A DNA stretch of 64,000 nt from CAWATZ01 sp963784995 (GTDB lineage Bacteria > Planctomycetota > Planctomycetia > Gemmatales > Gemmataceae): NCBI GenBank assembly GCA_963784995.1, contig CAWATZ010000013.1, positions 372,001-436,000 of the forward strand. The letters are read 5' to 3'. Made by a program: the position numbers and the translations under genes. The notes below the pieces were generated by a model. The model worked only from the letters and a program-made list of their open reading frames with translations, was not told the origin of the DNA and did no database searches. Position 1 is the stretch's first letter. Every line of letters starts with the position of its first letter. This document shows, piece by piece, positions 63,006 through 64,000 of this stretch.

Positions 63006-64000
63006 TCAGGAATCGCCGCGCACCAGGATCTCGGTCTCGTTGAGACCGACCACGCGGTAACGGAAGCGCCGCCAGGTGACGACCCGGCCGAATGCCGAAA
63101 TGGCGTAGAACGACAGGCCGAACAGTCCCAGGAAGGGATGGGCCAGCACGTCCAGGCGGGCCACGCGATGCAGCGGCTCACTCCAGCGGGCCAGGCGCTT
63201 GAAGACACCCGTGTGACGAATCCAGGCCCGCAAGGTGTTCATGCCGTAGAGCAGGCCCAGGAGCAGCACCACCCAGACGGTCAGCGGGTTGCCCGCGGCC
63301 CAGCCGCACAGCGCTACCACCACGCCCAGCCAGAAGACGCCCTGGGCTCCCAGGCTCACCAGCAGCCCGCCCCACCACAGGTCGGGAGCGTAGACGCGCA
63401 CCGCCAGGAACTGCCGCCGGGCGAAGGAGAGCAAGGCGGGCAAGGTGACGTGGATGGGTGAGGCGGTCATGCAGCCGGGCTCGAACCAGACCCGCAATTT
63501 CGCCTCGCGCACGGCCAGCAGGACGGGCAGATCGTCGGCCAGGGTGCCCTTCCAGCGGCGGCGAATTTCCAGCCGATCGAACAGCTCGCGACGCATTGAC
63601 CACGAGCCGCCCCAGATCGGGTTCCAGGAGTGGTGGTTGCCCAGTCCGGACGCGGCACTGGCGTTCAGGGCCGCCACCGCCTGGGCCAGGTAATCGCCCT
63701 TGTCCGGCAGCATCCAGCGATAACCCGAGGTCGCCCCGACGCCCTCCCGGTTCAGCCGGGACACCAGCCAGCGCAGCCAGTCCGGCTCCATGACGATGTC
63801 GCTGTCGGCAAAGGCCACCGCCTCGATGTCCGGGTCTATCTGGGCCGTTGCCGCCAGAAGGTTGTGGACCTTCTGACTGCAATCGACCGCCTTGCCGGCC
63901 ACGATCACGCGGAAAGCGGGACCCGCGTCACGCAGCAACTCCACGAGCCGGCTATAAGCCGGATCATCCGTGGATTCGACGATGAAGGTGACCTGGTAAG
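63006..64000 (-). CDS. GT2 glycosyltransferase, ceramide glucosyltransferase/HpnI-like, start beyond the window
   Basis: The frame stays open to the window edge, so the N-terminus is missing. The catalytic region shows VAFADSDIVMEPDWLRWLVS (DxD-type metal site), SWNPIWGGSWSMRRELFDRL and TLADDLPVLLAVRE. FARRQFLAVRVYA takes the place of the usual (Q/R)xxRW motif. Several membrane helices follow (VSLGAQGVFWLGVVVALCGW and TVWVVLLLGLLYG). This is the order of ceramide glucosyltransferases and hopanoid HpnI. It heads the operon with two HpnA-like SDRs. A glycolipid-forming role is likely; the acceptor is unknown. Confidence 0.82.
   Translation of the reverse strand, partial: YQVTFIVESTDDPAYSRLVELLRDAGPAFRVIVAGKAVDCSQKVHNLLAATAQIDPDIEAVAFADSDIVMEPDWLRWLVSRLNREGVGATSGYRWMLPDKGDYLAQAVAALNASAASGLGNHHSWNPIWGGSWSMRRELFDRLEIRRRWKGTLADDLPVLLAVREAKLRVWFEPGCMTASPIHVTLPALLSFARRQFLAVRVYAPDLWWGGLLVSLGAQGVFWLGVVVALCGWAAGNPLTVWVVLLLGLLYGMNTLRAWIRHTGVFKRLARWSEPLHRVARLDVLAHPFLGLFGLSFYAISAFGRVVTWRRFRYRVVGLNETEILVRGDS

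Overview
The window looks like a chromosome segment of a high-GC planctomycete, most likely a relative of Gemmata (Gemmataceae). The grounds are the gene families: paired DUF1592 (cytochrome-like) and DUF1552 proteins, two DUF1501 proteins, a sulfatase, a DUF1559 pseudopilin, a Ser/Thr kinase fused to WD40 repeats, a VIT/VWA protein, HEAT-repeat and ARPP-1 proteins. I saw no rRNA, tRNA or CRISPR array. Many genes have single-base reading-frame breaks while both halves remain clearly homologous to one protein. These may be real decay or insertion/deletion errors in the assembly, and the sequence alone cannot decide.

Layout. 1-5.2 kb: the end of a WD40 protein, then minus-strand DUF2199, XisI and unknown genes, then a DUF1552 gene. 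5.4-17.0 kb (minus): a 1377-residue DUF1592 protein, an XPB/helicase-associated protein and its partner, a secreted HEAT protein and an ARPP-1 protein. 17.1-19.4 kb (plus): a secreted two-domain alpha/beta hydrolase. 19.6-33.1 kb: an OPT-family transporter gene cut in two by an 11.5-kb serine-recombinase element. 33.2-38.0 kb: a Ser/Thr kinase with about 21 near-identical WD40 repeats. 38.3-45.4 kb: ceramidase-like membrane protein, esterase, a plant-type alpha-glucan water dikinase with two CBM45-like domains, a tad/T2SS-F remnant and two small genes. 45.5-53.3 kb: DUF1501, PD40 propeller, degenerate receiver protein, sulfatase, second DUF1501 and DUF1559. 53.6-58.2 kb: a large, heavily frameshifted FAD/NAD(P) oxidoreductase and an aldo/keto reductase. 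58.3-64.0 kb (minus): VIT/VWA protein, two dihydroflavonol-reductase-like SDRs and a ceramide-glucosyltransferase-like GT2.

The integrated element (about 20954-32482) is the main accessory feature. It has 19-bp terminal inverted repeats outside which CAAG occurs on both sides; joining the flanks through CAAG restores the OPT reading frame exactly. It carries a large serine recombinase whose promoter -35 box lies in the left terminal repeat, a P-loop ATPase next to iteron-like repeats, many small DNA-binding or zinc-ribbon proteins, and a divergent XRE-repressor switch with operator-like repeats.

The second theme is palindromic elements. Perfect inverted repeats of 15-44 bp occur between genes and also inside genes without stopping translation: in the OPT transporter, the glucan dikinase, the kinase and the helicase-partner gene. 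Two copies of one 102-bp element have 3-bp TWA target duplications, and their central loops are inverted relative to each other.
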